Positions 1-11,389 of a stretch of 64,000 nt of DNA are shown here, piece by piece (position 1 is the stretch's first letter; every line of letters begins with the position of its first letter). The stretch comes from Cacajao melanocephalus (taxonomy: Eukaryota; Chordata; Mammalia; Primates; Pitheciidae), in NCBI GenBank assembly GCA_963573385.1, contig CAUYLG010062055.1:50313-114312 (forward strand), written 5' to 3'. Below the pieces are notes generated by a model that saw nothing but the letters and a program-made list of their open reading frames with translations, was not told the origin of the DNA and made no database searches. The translations under genes were made by a program, and so were the position numbers.

Positions 1-38
1 GGTGAGTCCAGTACTGCCTAGGTCTCAGCATTCTACAG

Positions 39-559
39 CAGTGGTCCTCAACCATCTTGACACCAGGGACTGATTTTGTGAAAGATAATTTTTCCACGGA
101 CCAGCAGGGGTGGGGGATGGTTTTAGAATGATTCAAGTCCATTACATTTATTGTGCAATTTCTACGATTCTTACATTGTCATATATAATACTTGTACAAC
201 TCACCATAATGTAGAATCAGTAGGAGGGTTGAACTTGTTTTCCTACAACTAGACAGTCCCATGTGGGGGTGATGGGAGACTGACAGATCATCAAACATTA
301 CATTCTCACAAGGAGCGTTCAATCTAGAGCCTTCGAATGTGCCATTCACAATAGGGTAGGATTCTCCTATAAGAATCTAATGGTTCAGTTGATCTGACAG
401 AAGGCAGAGCTCAGGTAGTAATGTGAGCCATGGGGAGCAGCTGTAAATACAGATGAAACTTTGCTTGCTCACTAGTCACTCACCTCCAGCTGTGTGGCCC
501 AATTCTTAAGAGGCCTTGAACCAGTATCTGTCTGTGGCTAGGGGGGTTGGGGACCCCTG
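39..559 (-). mobile_element. MER1-type (MER1A-like) hAT-Charlie DNA transposon, complete
   Basis: Both ends are visible: it opens CAGTGGTCCTCAACC and closes GTTGGGGACCCCTG, about 521 bp. It is flanked by an imperfect 8-bp TSD (ttctacag at 31-38, ttctaaag at 560-567), as expected for hAT transposition. It has no transposase and is a non-autonomous element. A second copy of the same length lies at 28505-29025 in the opposite orientation. The MER1A name is from memory. Confidence 0.88.
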
Positions 560-567
560 TTCTAAAG

Positions 568-1390
568 TGCATTCATTAACCAGCTTATACTCATTATTAA
601 TCTATTCTCATGAGGAAACTGCATGCAGATCTGTCAGTATCAGGTAAGATTTATTTCACAAAAGAATAAAGGAAGGAAGGGAGGAAGGGAAGAAGGGAGA
701 AGGAAGATAGGCAGGCAGGAAGAAAGACCAAAAGCCAAAAGGTGAAACTCCAGGGTCAATTTTAACGACCAGACCTGTTAAACAATAAAGAAAATACTGG
801 AAAGTTTTAGAATTCCCTGGATTTTATGCAATGCAATTCATTTCCCTGAGAAAGGAATACTCTCATAGCAACCACAATAGTGTCATTTTCCTTGCTAATT
901 CTGTTTTTGGCATCACTGTCTAGTCGGACTTCATAATTGGGTAAAAGTATCTTTCAGAACAGTCTGTTGCCTGGAGTTGTGGCTTTCTCCACAAAGATGT
1001 GTTGCATAAAGACAAGAACACGTCTGACCATACGACCTGGGTCATCTTTAGCTTGATTTTTGGGATGGTTCGGGCTCAAGTTTCTAATTAGTTTTGGCCT
1101 TGGGCAGTTCATGAAGAGCTCAGCTTTGCTTTTAAAGTATCCAGATACAGAAGAGTTGACCAATTCTGTTGTGCATGTACACTAGGTGCAGGTATAACCC
1201 AAGTTATAAGAATTCCCATCTGTGGTTTCTGGCAACTTTTTGTCACTTCACTTGTACTCCTGGAGTAGAAGTGAAATAAATGACAAGTTAAGAGAAACTC
1301 TTTGGAGGAACAGGATTGAGAATTACTCCCTGAAACCCTCAATTTCAAAGCAGGAAAACAGTAAAGGAGAGTCAGGCCCGTGGTAACAAA

Positions 1391-1395
<5 letters not shown>
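568..1395. other. Non-coding stretch with a GA-rich tract
   Basis: No repeat or gene is recognised here except a purine-rich GGAA/GGGA low-complexity tract at about 668-725. Short open frames on the minus strand (69 and 79 codons) show no recognisable protein features. Confidence 0.5.
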
Positions 1396-1429
<34 letters not shown>

Positions 1430-1655
1430 GTATATCTACATGTAGATATACGTATACATACGTATACATATACGTATATACACGTATACATACGTATACA
1501 TATACGTGTATACACGTATACATACGTATACATATACGTATATACATACATACATATATATATATACGTGTGCACACACATACATTTATTTCAATACATA
1601 TACATATATACATATATATATATATGCGTGTGCACACACATACATTTATTTCAAT
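1395..1655. repeat. (TA)n and TACGTATA-type satellite with 3 x 32-bp units
   Basis: A TA run (about 1396-1425) leads into a perfect palindrome with 14-bp arms (1427-1440 and 1441-1454). Three tandem 32-bp units follow (1451-1482, 1483-1514, 1515-1546). From 1446 to 1585 the sequence alternates strictly pyrimidine-purine. The block ends in a repeated module (1561-1595 and 1621-1655) holding GTGTGCACACACATACA. It adjoins the tail of the L1 fragment and probably grew from it. Confidence 0.92.
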
Positions 1656-1873
1656 AGCTTTTGGGGGTACAAATATTTTTTGGTTACAAGGATGAATTGT
1701 ATAGTGGTGAAATTTGAAGGTGAATAGTGTACACTGTACCTAATATGTAGGTTTTTTTCCTTCACCCTCCTCTCACCCTCCCCATTCTGAGTCTCTAAAA
1801 TCTATACTCCGTATGCCTTTGCGCACCCATAGCTTAGCTCCCTCTTATAAGCAAGAGCATATCATATAAAGAC
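1646..1873 (-). mobile_element. L1 3' end fragment (primate L1PB/L1MA age)
   Basis: Read on the minus strand, this is the L1 3' end: CCCACTTATAAG-like, then CATAGCTTAGCTCCC on the plus strand, and finally the terminal ACCCCCAAAAGCTATTGAAA motif at 1650-1670. It is strongly 5' truncated (about 230 bp). The A-rich tail has turned into the satellite on its left. Confidence 0.75.
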
Positions 1874-1899
1874 TTTAAAAAAAAAAAAACTTGATCTGT

Positions 1900-2045
1900 A
1901 CCATGGCGCATGCCTGTAATCCTAGCACCCTGGGAGGCCAAGGTGGGAGGATCACTTGAGCCCAAGAATTGGAGGCTGCAGTGAGCTATGATCATGTTAC
2001 TGCTCTCCAGCCTGGGTGACCCTGAGTGAGACCCTGTCTGTAAAA
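1900..2045 (+). mobile_element. Free Alu monomer (FLAM/FRAM-like)
   Basis: It has a single Alu arm: GCATGCCTGTAATCC, GGGAGGCCAAGGTGGGAGG, GAGGCTGCAGTGAGC, CTCCAGCCTGGGTGACC and GAGACCCTGTCTG. No middle A-rich linker or second arm follows. About 145 bp fits a free monomer rather than a broken dimer, but a truncated Alu cannot be excluded. Confidence 0.7.
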
Positions 2046-3565
2046 ATGAAAGTGAAAGAAACAAAACAACAAAATAACCTGGTCCACCTCCCAATATGGA
2101 CTTGCTGGAGTCACAATATTGTCTAAACTAATTAGTGGGGTCCCAAACTCCACCAAGCTAAATGAATTCAAACACTCAGACAGCATGAATATCCATCTCT
2201 TTGAATTAAAGTAAAATCTTTGGTTGTTTTTCAACAAACAAAAAGAAAAAAAACTAAAAACTCAATCAAACCTATGTTGTAAGTAGTTTCAGCTGTGGGG
2301 ATTGCTTTTATCAGAAGCAGAGGAAAATTACTTTTAAAATGCAAGCATTTTGTAAATGAGACTGAGAGATGCTTTCTTTCCTAGATGAAAGCATTTCTAA
2401 ATAGTTGTCCTTGAACCTGGATTACATTTCTTCTTCCTTGAAACCTACTGACATTGGTGAAGACAATATAAACAGGTTGCAATCTACTGCAAGGACATCA
2501 CTCCCAACCTTGAATGTATTTTAAGGGCCTTTAATCAAAGGAGGAGAAAATAAGCAAACTATTCAATGTAATACCCACTACTTGGTTTATCCCAGTGGGT
2601 AGCCACAGTGAGCAACAATCTGATACCACTCTCTAACATACCTGTAGTACCTCAGTGGCTGACAAGGCCAAATTAAGTCAATATGATTGCAGAAATTAAT
2701 TTTTCCAATTCTTGGCTGTTGTCACTTTCCCATTCCATGAAACTATAAAGAATTCCTTTCAAGTTGTTAACATGAAAGAATAGCTTAACTTTTATGACTG
2801 AAGGGCTTACCATCATAACCTTAAGAATAATGATACAACTTAAATATTGGGAGTTGAGTGGGAACCGCTACCCTTCATAAATATGGCCTGAACAAGATGA
2901 TTAAACCACCAGTCAATCTTTATGTTTAAGGCAAATGAAAGGAGAAAAAAAGACTTGCAGATAAATTATTTTCTCTATAGCCAGAAGCAAAGTATATATA
3001 ATAAAGCACATACTCCTCAAATAACAAGAATAAATCTATTTCATTTTTCCCCTTGTATACCATGCTTATTAAACCAGAGCCTTGTTTGACAAGCACTCTA
3101 TTCTGATATAAACAGTGCAAAGATGAACACAATTCTTTTTGCTCATGATTAATGTATTTGAGGAATCAAGTCTGAATCACTTAGGTAAATCATTTCAGTA
3201 TATTCACGGTAAAGACAAATTTTCACCCTCTTATCTGAATTACAGTCTTTCACTTCTATTACCCTAAATAACTACAGGGACTTTTACCTCAAAGTTATTC
3301 CTAACAAGAGAAAATTATACAGTGATGTGTTTATCTTTTTAATCCCTAAAGGCAGAAGATACAAAATACACATTTGGGATGCTAACAGGACACAGAAAAT
3401 CTACCGACCAACCATGGAAAATGGTACAGGCCTGTGGGCCCAAGAAGCTGAGGGAATTGGGGGCATGCATGCCTGTTTAGGTGAGAGAAGCAGGCCAAAT
3501 GATAAAGTCCATGTTTGGAATGCAGCTGAGTTCCCATTTATAATATGTGGGGTCAGGGCTAGGTT
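2046..3565. other. 1.5 kb without recognised repeat or gene
   Basis: This is AT-rich, apparently unique DNA. I see no splice-flanked open frame, RNA gene or named repeat. Very old repeats could be hidden here. Confidence 0.5.
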
Positions 3566-3854
3566 TTTAATTATTTTTATTTTTATTTTAGAGACAAGGT
3601 CTTGCTCTGTTTCCCAGGCTGGAGTATAGTGGCATGATCATAGCTCACTGCAGCCTCCTGGGCTCAAGTGATCCTCCCACCTCAGCCCCCCAAGTAGCTG
3701 GGACTACAGGCACACACCACCCATGCTTAGCTAATTTTTGCAGGGAAAGGATCTCTGTTGTCCAGGATGGTCTTTAACTCCTGACTTCAAGGGATCCTCC
3801 TGCATTGACCTTCCAAAGCTCTGAGATTATGGGCCTGAGCCATTGTACTTGGCC
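3566..3854 (-). mobile_element. Alu (old, AluJ-like), dimeric
   Basis: On the plus strand it runs from a T-rich tail (TTTTTATTTTAGAGACAAGG) through GGCTGGAGTATAGTGGCATG and GTAGCTGGGACTACAGG to the 5' end CATTGTACTTGGCCC. Both arms are present. Divergence is high, as in AluJ. Confidence 0.9.
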
Positions 3855-4140
3855 CAGACTTAACTGTAGATATTTACTAGCTGTAAAGGAAGAATTTGCT
3901 AAACAATCAGTATAAACAAGACACCAGAATATTTACCTGTATCAAAGAACAAAGTGGAACCTGAGCCAGCAATATGCAGAAATCAGAAGACTCTGAACTT
4001 CTATGTAGCAGCCATGGCTAGGAATAGTGAATATTTGCACAGCACTTTACAGTTGCAAAGAGCTTCCCCATAAGGAATCTTGTTTGATTCAGCTCCCATG
4101 TCAACCTTGGGAGAAAAGATTTTTTTTTCAAAAAGAACTA

Positions 4141-4421
4141 GGTTGGGAGTGGTGGCTTATGCCTGCAATCTCAGCAGTTTGAGAGGCTGAGATAGGAGGA
4201 TCGTTTGAGGCCCGGAGTTTGTGTCCAGGCTGGGCAACACAGTGAGACTCTGCCTCTACCAAAACTAAAAATTAACTGGTGTTCACCTGTAGTCCCAGCT
4301 ATTCATAGGGAGCTGAGGTGGGAGGATCACTTGAGCCTGGGAGGTTGAGGCTACAGTGAGCCATGATCGTTATCACTGTACTTAAGTCTGGGCAACAGAG
4401 CAAGACCCTGTCTCAAAAAAT
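4141..4421 (+). mobile_element. Alu (AluJ-like), dimeric
   Basis: It begins GGTTGGGAGTGGTGGCTTAT and ends AGCAAGACCCTGTCTCAAAA. Both arms are present, although the middle A-linker is degraded. The flanks share AAAAGAAC (about 4131-4138 and 4423-4430), a probable TSD. Confidence 0.9.
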
Positions 4422-4435
4422 AAAAGAACAGAACT

Positions 4436-4520
4436 ATATTCATTTTACAGATAAGGAAACATAGCCATACATAACAGACCTAAGATAGGAACCCAAAATC
4501 CTTGAAACCCAAATCCACTG
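4436..4520 (-). mobile_element. MIR fragment
   Basis: The motif CATTTTACAGATAAGGAAAC followed by a degraded tail is the MIR core in reverse orientation. The piece is short. Confidence 0.5.
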
Positions 4521-4529
4521 TACCAAACT

Positions 4530-5290
4530 TTGTTCCCAAAATGGCTCCATAGCAGGTCAACCATCCTGAGTGTGTCTCCATTTGTAATGTGGGAATAAAA
4601 GCATCTTATAACAGGTTGTCATGGAGATAGGATAAGATAACTTATCTGATGGGTATCAGTTAAGATGTTTTGGGCTATAAAGTAAAAGAAAAATCCAGTT
4701 TAGCATGGTTTTAAAATAAATCAATTTATTGGATCCTGGACCTGAAGAGTTTACAGTGAAGGAGGGGGAATTTCAGAATTGGGTTGGTTTAGAGGTAGCT
4801 GGTGAGCCAGGATGGGGCTTCATTTCTCAGGCAGTCTCCTGGCTCTGCCTTCCTCTGTGTATTGGCCTTGTGCCTGGGCTGGCTGTCTTCATGGCAGAGA
4901 GATGACTGTTGCAGCTCCTTGGCTGCATGACTTCTCCACAGCACAGCAAAGAGGATGCGTCCTTTCTCCCAACCATCTAGTCGAGTCCTGAGCTCTGCTG
5001 TATTGCATGAACAGCCCCACTGCAACAAGTAACTGGCACAGAACATGGCAAGGAGTGTGGCTGCTACCCCAGGTGAGAGCAGAGGAATAGTGGCTGTGCA
5101 GGCAGCCAGGATGACAGCTGCAGTGTGTGAAACACAGTACAGTCATGAAGCACACCATTCAGCCCTTTGAAAGCACTCCAGGTGTCTCAGCATTTGATGT
5201 TTTATTTCTGTCATCCTTTTTTTCATATATGAAGCAGATTTTTTGGTAGGCAGCACTTACAAGCCTCCTTCCAGTTATTAAATGTTAATG
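4530..5290. other. Unassigned stretch, possibly an old interspersed repeat
   Basis: The part at about 4640-4740 (ATAAATCAATTTATTGG and flanks) resembles the start of an old mammalian repeat seen again at about 36460-36560. I cannot name it. Minus-strand open frames at 4789-5158 have no recognisable domain. Confidence 0.35.
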
Positions 5291-5299
5291 TTAATTATC

Positions 5300-5515
5300 T
5301 TACTAGGTAACATTTACTGAGAACTTACTGTGTGCCTGGCATTGCATTAAGCATTTTGTTCATTCTTCATTGATCCTCACACTGGCCATTGTGGTAGAAG
5401 TATAATTGTTCCTATTTTTACAGATGAGGAGGCTGAAGCAGAGAAAGGCCAAGAAATTGCCCAAAGTCATACAGAGAGTCAATTGAGGAATTGACACTAG
5501 CCCTGCAATCTGATT
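5300..5515 (-). mobile_element. MIR SINE
   Basis: The reverse-orientation MIR landmarks occur in order: CATTTACTGAGAACTTACTG, GTGCCTGGCATTGCATTAAG, then TTTTTACAGATGAGGAGGCT and a degenerate TTGCCCAAAGTCATACAGAG. Confidence 0.85.
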
Positions 5516-5518
5516 TAG

Positions 5519-5816
<298 letters not shown>

Positions 5817-6104
5817 AGATCCCATTCATAAATCACAATCTAGTGTATACTTTTTAAAAAGCAGAATAGCATTCCTCAAGAGATCTTGTAACTTATCCTT
5901 CTCACTTTTCTCCACTAGTCAGTTTAGAACATCATTAGCGTTGTACTTAGAAAGTGTCTATTCCAGTGGGATGTTAATCCTGAGAATTACATCATCATTG
6001 AAGGAAAAAAAAAAGTCTCCTGTCTGAGAACATTAGTGTGGAAAACATGCTCTACCTCTCTATCGGTAGATGCCAAGAGAGAAGTTTCCACACAACCTCG
6101 CCCC

Positions 6105-6510
6105 CTCCTCTCCCACATCATCTCACCACTGTCCCCATATCAGCTGCATTTGCCCCCTTGATGTTCTGTGACCAGGACAAATGTACAGCCACCTCACATT
6201 TACAGTTCCTCCCTTCTTTCCTTCAGGTCTCTGCTCAAACATATGCTTATGAGAGGAGAAAGCCTCATCTCTCCTATGTAGAGTACCATCTTCCAACTCC
6301 TGGGCTGTGTTACTATGATTACTTTTTTGTACAGGATTTAGCTCCATTTGTCATTAGAGCTATCATTGTTGACTCTCTCTTTGTATTCCCTCACTAGAAA
6401 GCAAATACCTTGACAGAGGAACTGAAGCCTTTTGTTTACTGGTAGGTCCCTAGCACTAGAATAGTGCCTGGCATATGTTTGGTGCTAATGTAGATCAAAT
6501 AAGTAAATGA
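6105..6510 (+). mobile_element. L2 3' end
   Basis: L2 3' landmarks are TTCAGGTCTCTGCTCAAAC (about 6223), a CACTAGAAAGCAAATACCTTG section, CTAGCACTAGAATAGTGCCT and AAATAAGTAAATGAAT at the terminus. A 119-codon frame across it (6038-6397) is not the L2 ORF2 frame as far as I can tell. Confidence 0.75.
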
Positions 6511-6619
6511 ATACTGTATCACATTTCTTAGAGATTTACAGTATCCAGCATACCAAAAGATCCAAGAATTCCTGCTTGTTTAAAATGAGTGTTTCCCTTA
6601 TCTGACCACTTAACACCTT

Positions 6620-6695
6620 TGGTTAAAAAAAAAAAAAAACTCTACTAACATTGCAAAGAATTAAAAAAATACTAACATTGCAAAGAATTAAAGAT
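6620..6695. repeat. A-run with a 27-bp-period tandem duplication
   Basis: An A run (about 6625-6639) precedes two copies of a 22-bp word starting ACTAACATTGCAAAGAATTA at 6644 and 6671. Confidence 0.8.
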
Positions 6696-6699
6696 TGCT

Positions 6700-7399
6700 G
6701 GAAATCACTTTGGGAAACACTGAACTTCCATCTTCTCATTTTACAGGTGAGGAACCCATGCCTCTGAGAAGTCTGGGGTGCTTCCAGGCTACGCAAGGAA
6801 CCGTGGCTCAGGACAGAGCCAGGCTCTCCACTCCCTGTTCTGAATACATTGACTCCATCTCTTCCCCAAGCTGCATTGATTGAAGATCAGTGGGGCTAAT
6901 TATACTGGACACACAAATCAATAAACCCATCAATGAGTATTAATGGGCCATATATTCTGTGCCAAGCCATTGGCACCTGTATCATGACACCGTGAAAGCT
7001 CTGATGACACTTTTACGGGAGATACAATTTTTCAACAGCTGCCAATTGATTCCTTGAAGACAGGGTTTCATGAGTAGATACATTTTCCTGGACAGTTTTG
7101 GCTTCATTGATCCTTGCAGCTTGCTCATCCCGTTCCTTTCATTCTATTTTTTATATTTTATTCCCATTTTCACCTCCTTGGTACAATTATTGACCGAATG
7201 AGAAAAGACCTTCTTTGTGACCCAAAGAAAATGCTCTACAGCATAGATGGGGAAAAAAGGAAGCTGCTGTGTGGAGAGAGCAGGAGAGAATGCCAGGGAC
7301 CATGGGCTCTCACAGCTCAGTTGCTGGATTTTTCTTTGAGGGTAGCACCTCCCCAACACAACTTTCTCACCTCCCACTCTACCACAATTGGATTTTGTC
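6700..7399. other. Stretch without recognised gene
   Basis: A short MIR-like piece is possible at about 6740-6860 (CATTTTACAGGTGAGGAACC). The 213-codon frame at 7114-7755 starts here and runs into the L2 fragment; see the rejected items. Confidence 0.4.
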
Positions 7400-7785
7400 C
7401 CCTCTCCTCCAAAGCAGCTGCTGTTGTCAAGAGCACAGTGCCTTCCTCCCTGCAAAAGCATTTCTCAGACTTTATCTTACTCAGCCGTCCGGCAGCTCCA
7501 GACACAACTGGCCACTTCCTGGTCTTCGGAATGGTTCCCTTTCTTGGCTTCTGCAGCACCTCACTGTTGATTTCTTCTTACCTCACAGACTCCCTTTCTC
7601 CAGTTCCCAGCAGTGGCTCCTACCCCTCTATATTCCCATCTCTAAATTTGGAAGTGCTTAGGGCTTGGTCCAGACACTCCTTTTCCCAGTCTAGGTGCTT
7701 TCCCAGGAAGATTGATGGGATCGATGGCTCTAAATATCATCTTATTGGCTGTTGATGCCCGAATTTGTATTTACAGCTTTGTTCT
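7400..7785 (+). mobile_element. L2 fragment (3' part of ORF2 region)
   Basis: It matches the L2 pattern of clustered pyrimidine-rich codons: CCAGTTCCCAGCAGTGGCTC, then GGCTCTAAATATCATCTTAT, then GATGCCCGAATTTGTATTTA. It is probably from the same ancient insertion age as the L2 piece at 6105-6510. Confidence 0.65.
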
Positions 7786-7798
7786 CACTTCCACCGAG

Positions 7799-7829
7799 TA
7801 CACGCGCACACACATACACACACACACTC
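7799..7829. repeat. Short imperfect (CA)n
   Basis: CA dinucleotide run with interruptions, next to the end of the L2 fragment. Confidence 0.85.
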
Positions 7830-7869
7830 GCCTTCAAAATTGTGTAACCAAATGACTACTTGCCTTTTT

Positions 7870-8005
7870 TGTTATGTTCCCTTAACAATTACTTAACTTC
7901 TTCAGTTTCCTAAATGGGAAAAGGAGTGGTAAGTACCAACCTCATACGGTCATTGTGAGGATTAAATGACTTAATCTATGGGAAGCACCTAAGCCAGTAA
8001 GCATG
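7870..8005 (+). mobile_element. MIR SINE fragment
   Basis: Forward MIR landmarks are present: ACTTAACTTCTTCAGTTTCC, then TGTGAGGATTAAATGACTTA and a degraded tail. Confidence 0.75.
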
Positions 8006-8118
8006 AAGCAAGGGATACTAACTGCAGTCACTCCACCGGAATAGCTAATGGATATACCCAAACACAACTTTGCATTTCCCCACCCTGCACCCCACTCCAC
8101 CTTCCAGTGTCTTGTCAC

Positions 8119-8544
8119 TGTCATGCGGGACCCCTAATAACTCCAAGAGGGATGACGCGAGGTTCAAAAGGCTAAAGGAGAGACCTGGAGGCAGCCAATG
8201 AGACCTAGGGTTTTACTAGCGGGAAACCTACATACAGTGATGGTCCAGCAGGCTGGGCAGGAAAACTGCAACTGCTTATGGGAAAACGTGCAGTTCACAT
8301 AGCACCCTCACCCTAACGACCTTCACCTGGCAACCCTCATTTAACTGAAAACAAAGGCCTCCATACCCTACATGGCCACGTTCTACAGGACAGGCTGGGA
8401 GTGCAGGTGTTCCTCATAGATAAGGAAAGATTCTCCCAGTTGGCCATGCACAGAACTCCAAACACACATTCAGGTGTGTCTGCCATACAGGGTCATTCTC
8501 AGGTCATGTGTAAGTTACATTGTTGCTATCAGATGCCTCTGTCA
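8119..8544 (-). mobile_element. Solo LTR, family copy 1 of 4 (ERVL-like)
   Basis: Plus-strand text begins TGTCATGCGGGACCCC and contains the family landmarks GGCTGGGCAGGAAAACTGCA and CATACAGGGTCATTCTCAGG. It ends near CAGATGCCTCTGTCA. It aligns by eye over its whole length with 10269-10720, 21839-22254 and the reverse complement of 10922-11360. I cannot name the family with confidence. No clear TSD is seen. Confidence 0.7.
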
Positions 8545-9705
8545 GAAAGTTGCCATTGTCATAACCACCACAAACTAAAAACCTCAAATGATTAGAAAGA
8601 TTCAAAAGCTATCACTTGTGAAGAACATCTCAGAGTGGGGGGTGAGAGTTTGCCCCCTTCACCCATCAATGCATCCAGCAAGGGTCCTGTCCCTCTTCGG
8701 GCTCTAGTGGGATAAGGCATAAATGGTACACCTCAGTGAACCCAAACCCCTTGATCCCCCAGACCCAGGAAATCTAAACCTCCCACCTTGCGTAGTCTCC
8801 CCTATTTAGGTAGTTCAGTCCTTTGCCAACCAGAGCTTGGATTTTCCTCCTCTAAAGGATTTGTTTTGTTAGCCAATCCTCTGGGATGAGGGAACCTTGA
8901 GGTTCCATGTTACAAAGACCTGCTTGTCCTCTTCAGAGAGCGAGGGAGAAAAACAGCTTGTTCTTTTGGGCTAAGCCTACAGGAAAATAAGCTGGTGAAT
9001 TTCTGTTTATTTTGAGATATTCTTGCCAAGAAGGAAGGCTCAACTATATGAAGGGCTCAGGAGGGAAGCAGGTTTTAGGAAGACTGGTCAGGAAGGGTTT
9101 TTGGAGGCCTTGGACATTCTTGCCTTCTCTCACTGTCCACAAAGGAAGTCGAGAGTGTGTGGCCACGACAGTGAGCTATGAGCACATTCTCTGTCTGCCA
9201 GGACCTAGAGACCTCCCAAGTTCTCTCTAGGAGTGCAGACATGAGTCTCCAAGCCTGTTAGACACACCAGTGAAATTAATAAGATACAGTTTCTTCACAA
9301 GAACCCCTAGCCGGTAAGGCTCACACGTATCTGGCTGGACTGGATGTGGTTATAACTGAGTTGATTCGTGGCTCCTGCCCTGCACGCCCCACATCAGCTG
9401 CAGGTGGACCTCTACAGGTGTCTGGAGTTGTTTGTGCTTGGCCCTCCCACCCTAGCCTCCTGCTCTGCTTTCCAGCACCTTCTTGTGGCCCTGAATCTTC
9501 AAGGGTCACCTGTCTCAACACCTCTGCACAACCTGTTCTTTCAAACTGTGATGCAGCTCTGGAAGTTCCTGAATACGACAACCCACCTTCCTATGTGTAT
9601 TCAGACATTTATTGGAGAGCACCAATGTGGCAGCTGCCGTGCTAAGCTTTGGCAGGAAGACATTTCTGCACACACATTTGATGCCCTCGGGATGCTCATC
9701 ATCTG
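8545..9705. other. 1.1 kb without recognised gene
   Basis: It is apparently unique apart from a MIR- or L2-like scrap at about 9605-9645 (CATTTATTGGAGAGCACC). Overlapping frames of 99 and 119 codons at 9346-9727 sit in different frames on both strands and look like chance. Confidence 0.45.
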
Positions 9706-9708
9706 GAG

Positions 9709-9882
9709 TCCTGGCCTTCAAACTTAGCTGCACATTGAAATCACTTGGAATCATCAAGTGAGAACTCCTGATGCCCGAGTCTCACCCCAGACAGTGATTT
9801 CATTGGTCTGACATGTGGCCAGGACATGGGGAGTTTAAACAGCTTCCAGCTGATTCTAGCAAGAACAGCTGTGAGCCACTAA
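9709..9882 (+). mobile_element. MER5A-like hAT remnant
   Basis: It carries the MER5A motifs TTAGCTGCACATTGAAATCA and CTCACCCCAGACAGTGATTT and a decayed 3' terminal repeat. About 175 bp is close to the usual 189 bp. Confidence 0.7.
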
Positions 9883-10019
9883 TGCAGAGGTCAGATTCAT
9901 GAGCAGTTAGAATAGGCTGGGAAGGTGCTGAGAGATGTCCCAGGGGACACTGCAGAGGGTCCTCCCCCCAACTCGGGTGGAGGAAGGAGGTCAGAGGCTT
10001 CCTACGGGAGGTGACCACT

Positions 10020-10263
10020 GGGCTGTTTTAAAGGATGAGTAGAAGTGTATTAAGTAACCCGGGGTGGGGTTATTGTGGTGGAGGGAGAATGAACTGTAGG
10101 TAGAGGAAGGAAAAATATAGGTAGGTAGCTAGCTAGGTGGGAGGTGGGTTAGACACTGTGCAGTATGAGAGTTCAAAGGTTGAGTGATGAGATAAGGCGC
10201 TGGAGAGGTCAGTAGGGGCAAAAGCATGTAGAGCCTTGTATGACTTTAATATGAAGGCAATAG
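10020..10263. mobile_element. Ancient repeat, left half, interrupted by the LTR at 10269
   Basis: The text AGAGCCTTGTATGACTTTAA and the text resuming at 10721 (CATTGAGGGATTGTAAG, then CAGGCAGCTGTGTGGAGGAT) together form one old mammalian repeat pattern split by the LTR. The family is not named here. Confidence 0.5.
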
Positions 10264-10268
10264 GGAGC

Positions 10269-10720
10269 TGTCATGCCAAATCCCTATCAACTCCAGTGGG
10301 AGTGGCACCATGTTCATGAGATGAAAGAAGAGACCCAGACATGAGGTTTTATTGGGGGCTTAATATCCAAGGGAGAGAGTCCAGTGCAGTGGCCTGGACA
10401 GGAGAGCTGCAACTGCTTGCAAAAGGCATGCTGTTTATATAGCATTTGGCACGTTTTGGCATGCTGTTTATATAGCATTGCTTGGCACCCTTTCCCTAGC
10501 AACCTCCACTTAATCCAAAACAAAGGGCCTCGATCCCCTGTACAGCTTGTGTTCCATGAGAAGGAATAGGGGCTCAGATGTTCCTCACAGAGAAGGAACG
10601 AATCTCTGGGTTGACCACTCTTGGGTTCTCTGTCTCAGAACACATACTCAGGTGCCTCAGCCATGCAGGGTCATTCTCAAGGTACGCTTAAGTATTGTTC
10701 TCAGGTGCATTTACCCTACA
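10269..10720 (-). mobile_element. Solo LTR, family copy 2 of 4, with TSD
   Basis: This 452-bp LTR has TG...CA ends (TGTCATGCC... to ...TTACCCTACA on the plus strand). It is flanked by a perfect 5-bp TSD GGAGC at 10264-10268 and 10721-10725, as expected for ERV integration. In LTR orientation AATAAAACCTCATG supplies a polyadenylation signal. A 35-bp internal tandem duplication (GGCATGCTGTTTATATAGCA twice) lies at about 10425-10490. Confidence 0.85.
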
Positions 10721-10921
10721 GGAGCCATTGAGGGATTGTAAGGTAGGGTAGAGCAGGATGAGATATGGATTTTGGAGCCATCTCAGGCAGCTGTGTGGAG
10801 GATAGATTGCCTGGGTAGGAGGGGAGGGAGTAATGGGGGATCTGTTAACATTAATAGATCCTCTAGCACTTGGATCCTTCTACCAATACCCCATAACAAC
10901 TGGATACCATTTTACCCCTAT

Positions 10922-11360
10922 ATATGGTAGGCAGTCATACCTGACAGCAATAGAAAGCATTGCCTCGGAATGACCCTTGGTGGCCAACTCACCTGTATAT
11001 GTTCAGAGTTCTGAGCACGGCCAACCCCGAGATTCATTCCTTATCTATGAGGAACATCTGAGCCCTCAGTCTGTCCAGCGAAAGGTGGGCTGTGCAGAGG
11101 ATTAAGGCCTTTTGTTTTGGGTTAAATGAAATTTGCCAGGTGGAGGTGTTAGGTGGAGGGTGCCAAGTGACGGTGCTATAAAAACTGCATGCTTTTTGCA
11201 AGTAGTTGCAGTTTTCCTGCTCAGCCTACCACCACTGGACCCTCCCTGTAAGATTTCCCCTGATGAAACCCTGGATCTCGTTTGTGGGCTCCAGGTCTCT
11301 TCCTTGGCCTCTGGAGCCTGGTGCCATCCCTTTTGGAGTTAGCAGGGGTCTGACATGACA
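10922..11360 (+). mobile_element. Solo LTR, family copy 3 of 4, inverted relative to copy 2
   Basis: This is the reverse complement of the other family members: CGGAATGACCCTTGGTGG, CTATGAGGAACATCTGAGCC, GCAAGTAGTTGCAGTTTTCC and the end GGGGTCTGACATGACA. It forms an inverted pair with copy 2 only about 200 bp away. The polyadenylation signal is decayed to GATGAAACCC. Confidence 0.75.
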
Positions 11361-11389
11361 CCAGGGCACAGCCTGGGCCATATACAGAG

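Noticed and set aside
1323..1657. Tyr/Ile-rich 'proteins' of 60-104 residues on both strands
   Set aside because: They are translations of the TA/TACGTATA satellite in several frames.
7114..7755. 213-codon open frame, the longest in the window
   Set aside because: It starts in non-repeat DNA and runs into an L2 fragment, with competing frames on both strands, and it has no recognisable domain or splice context. Best read as chance.
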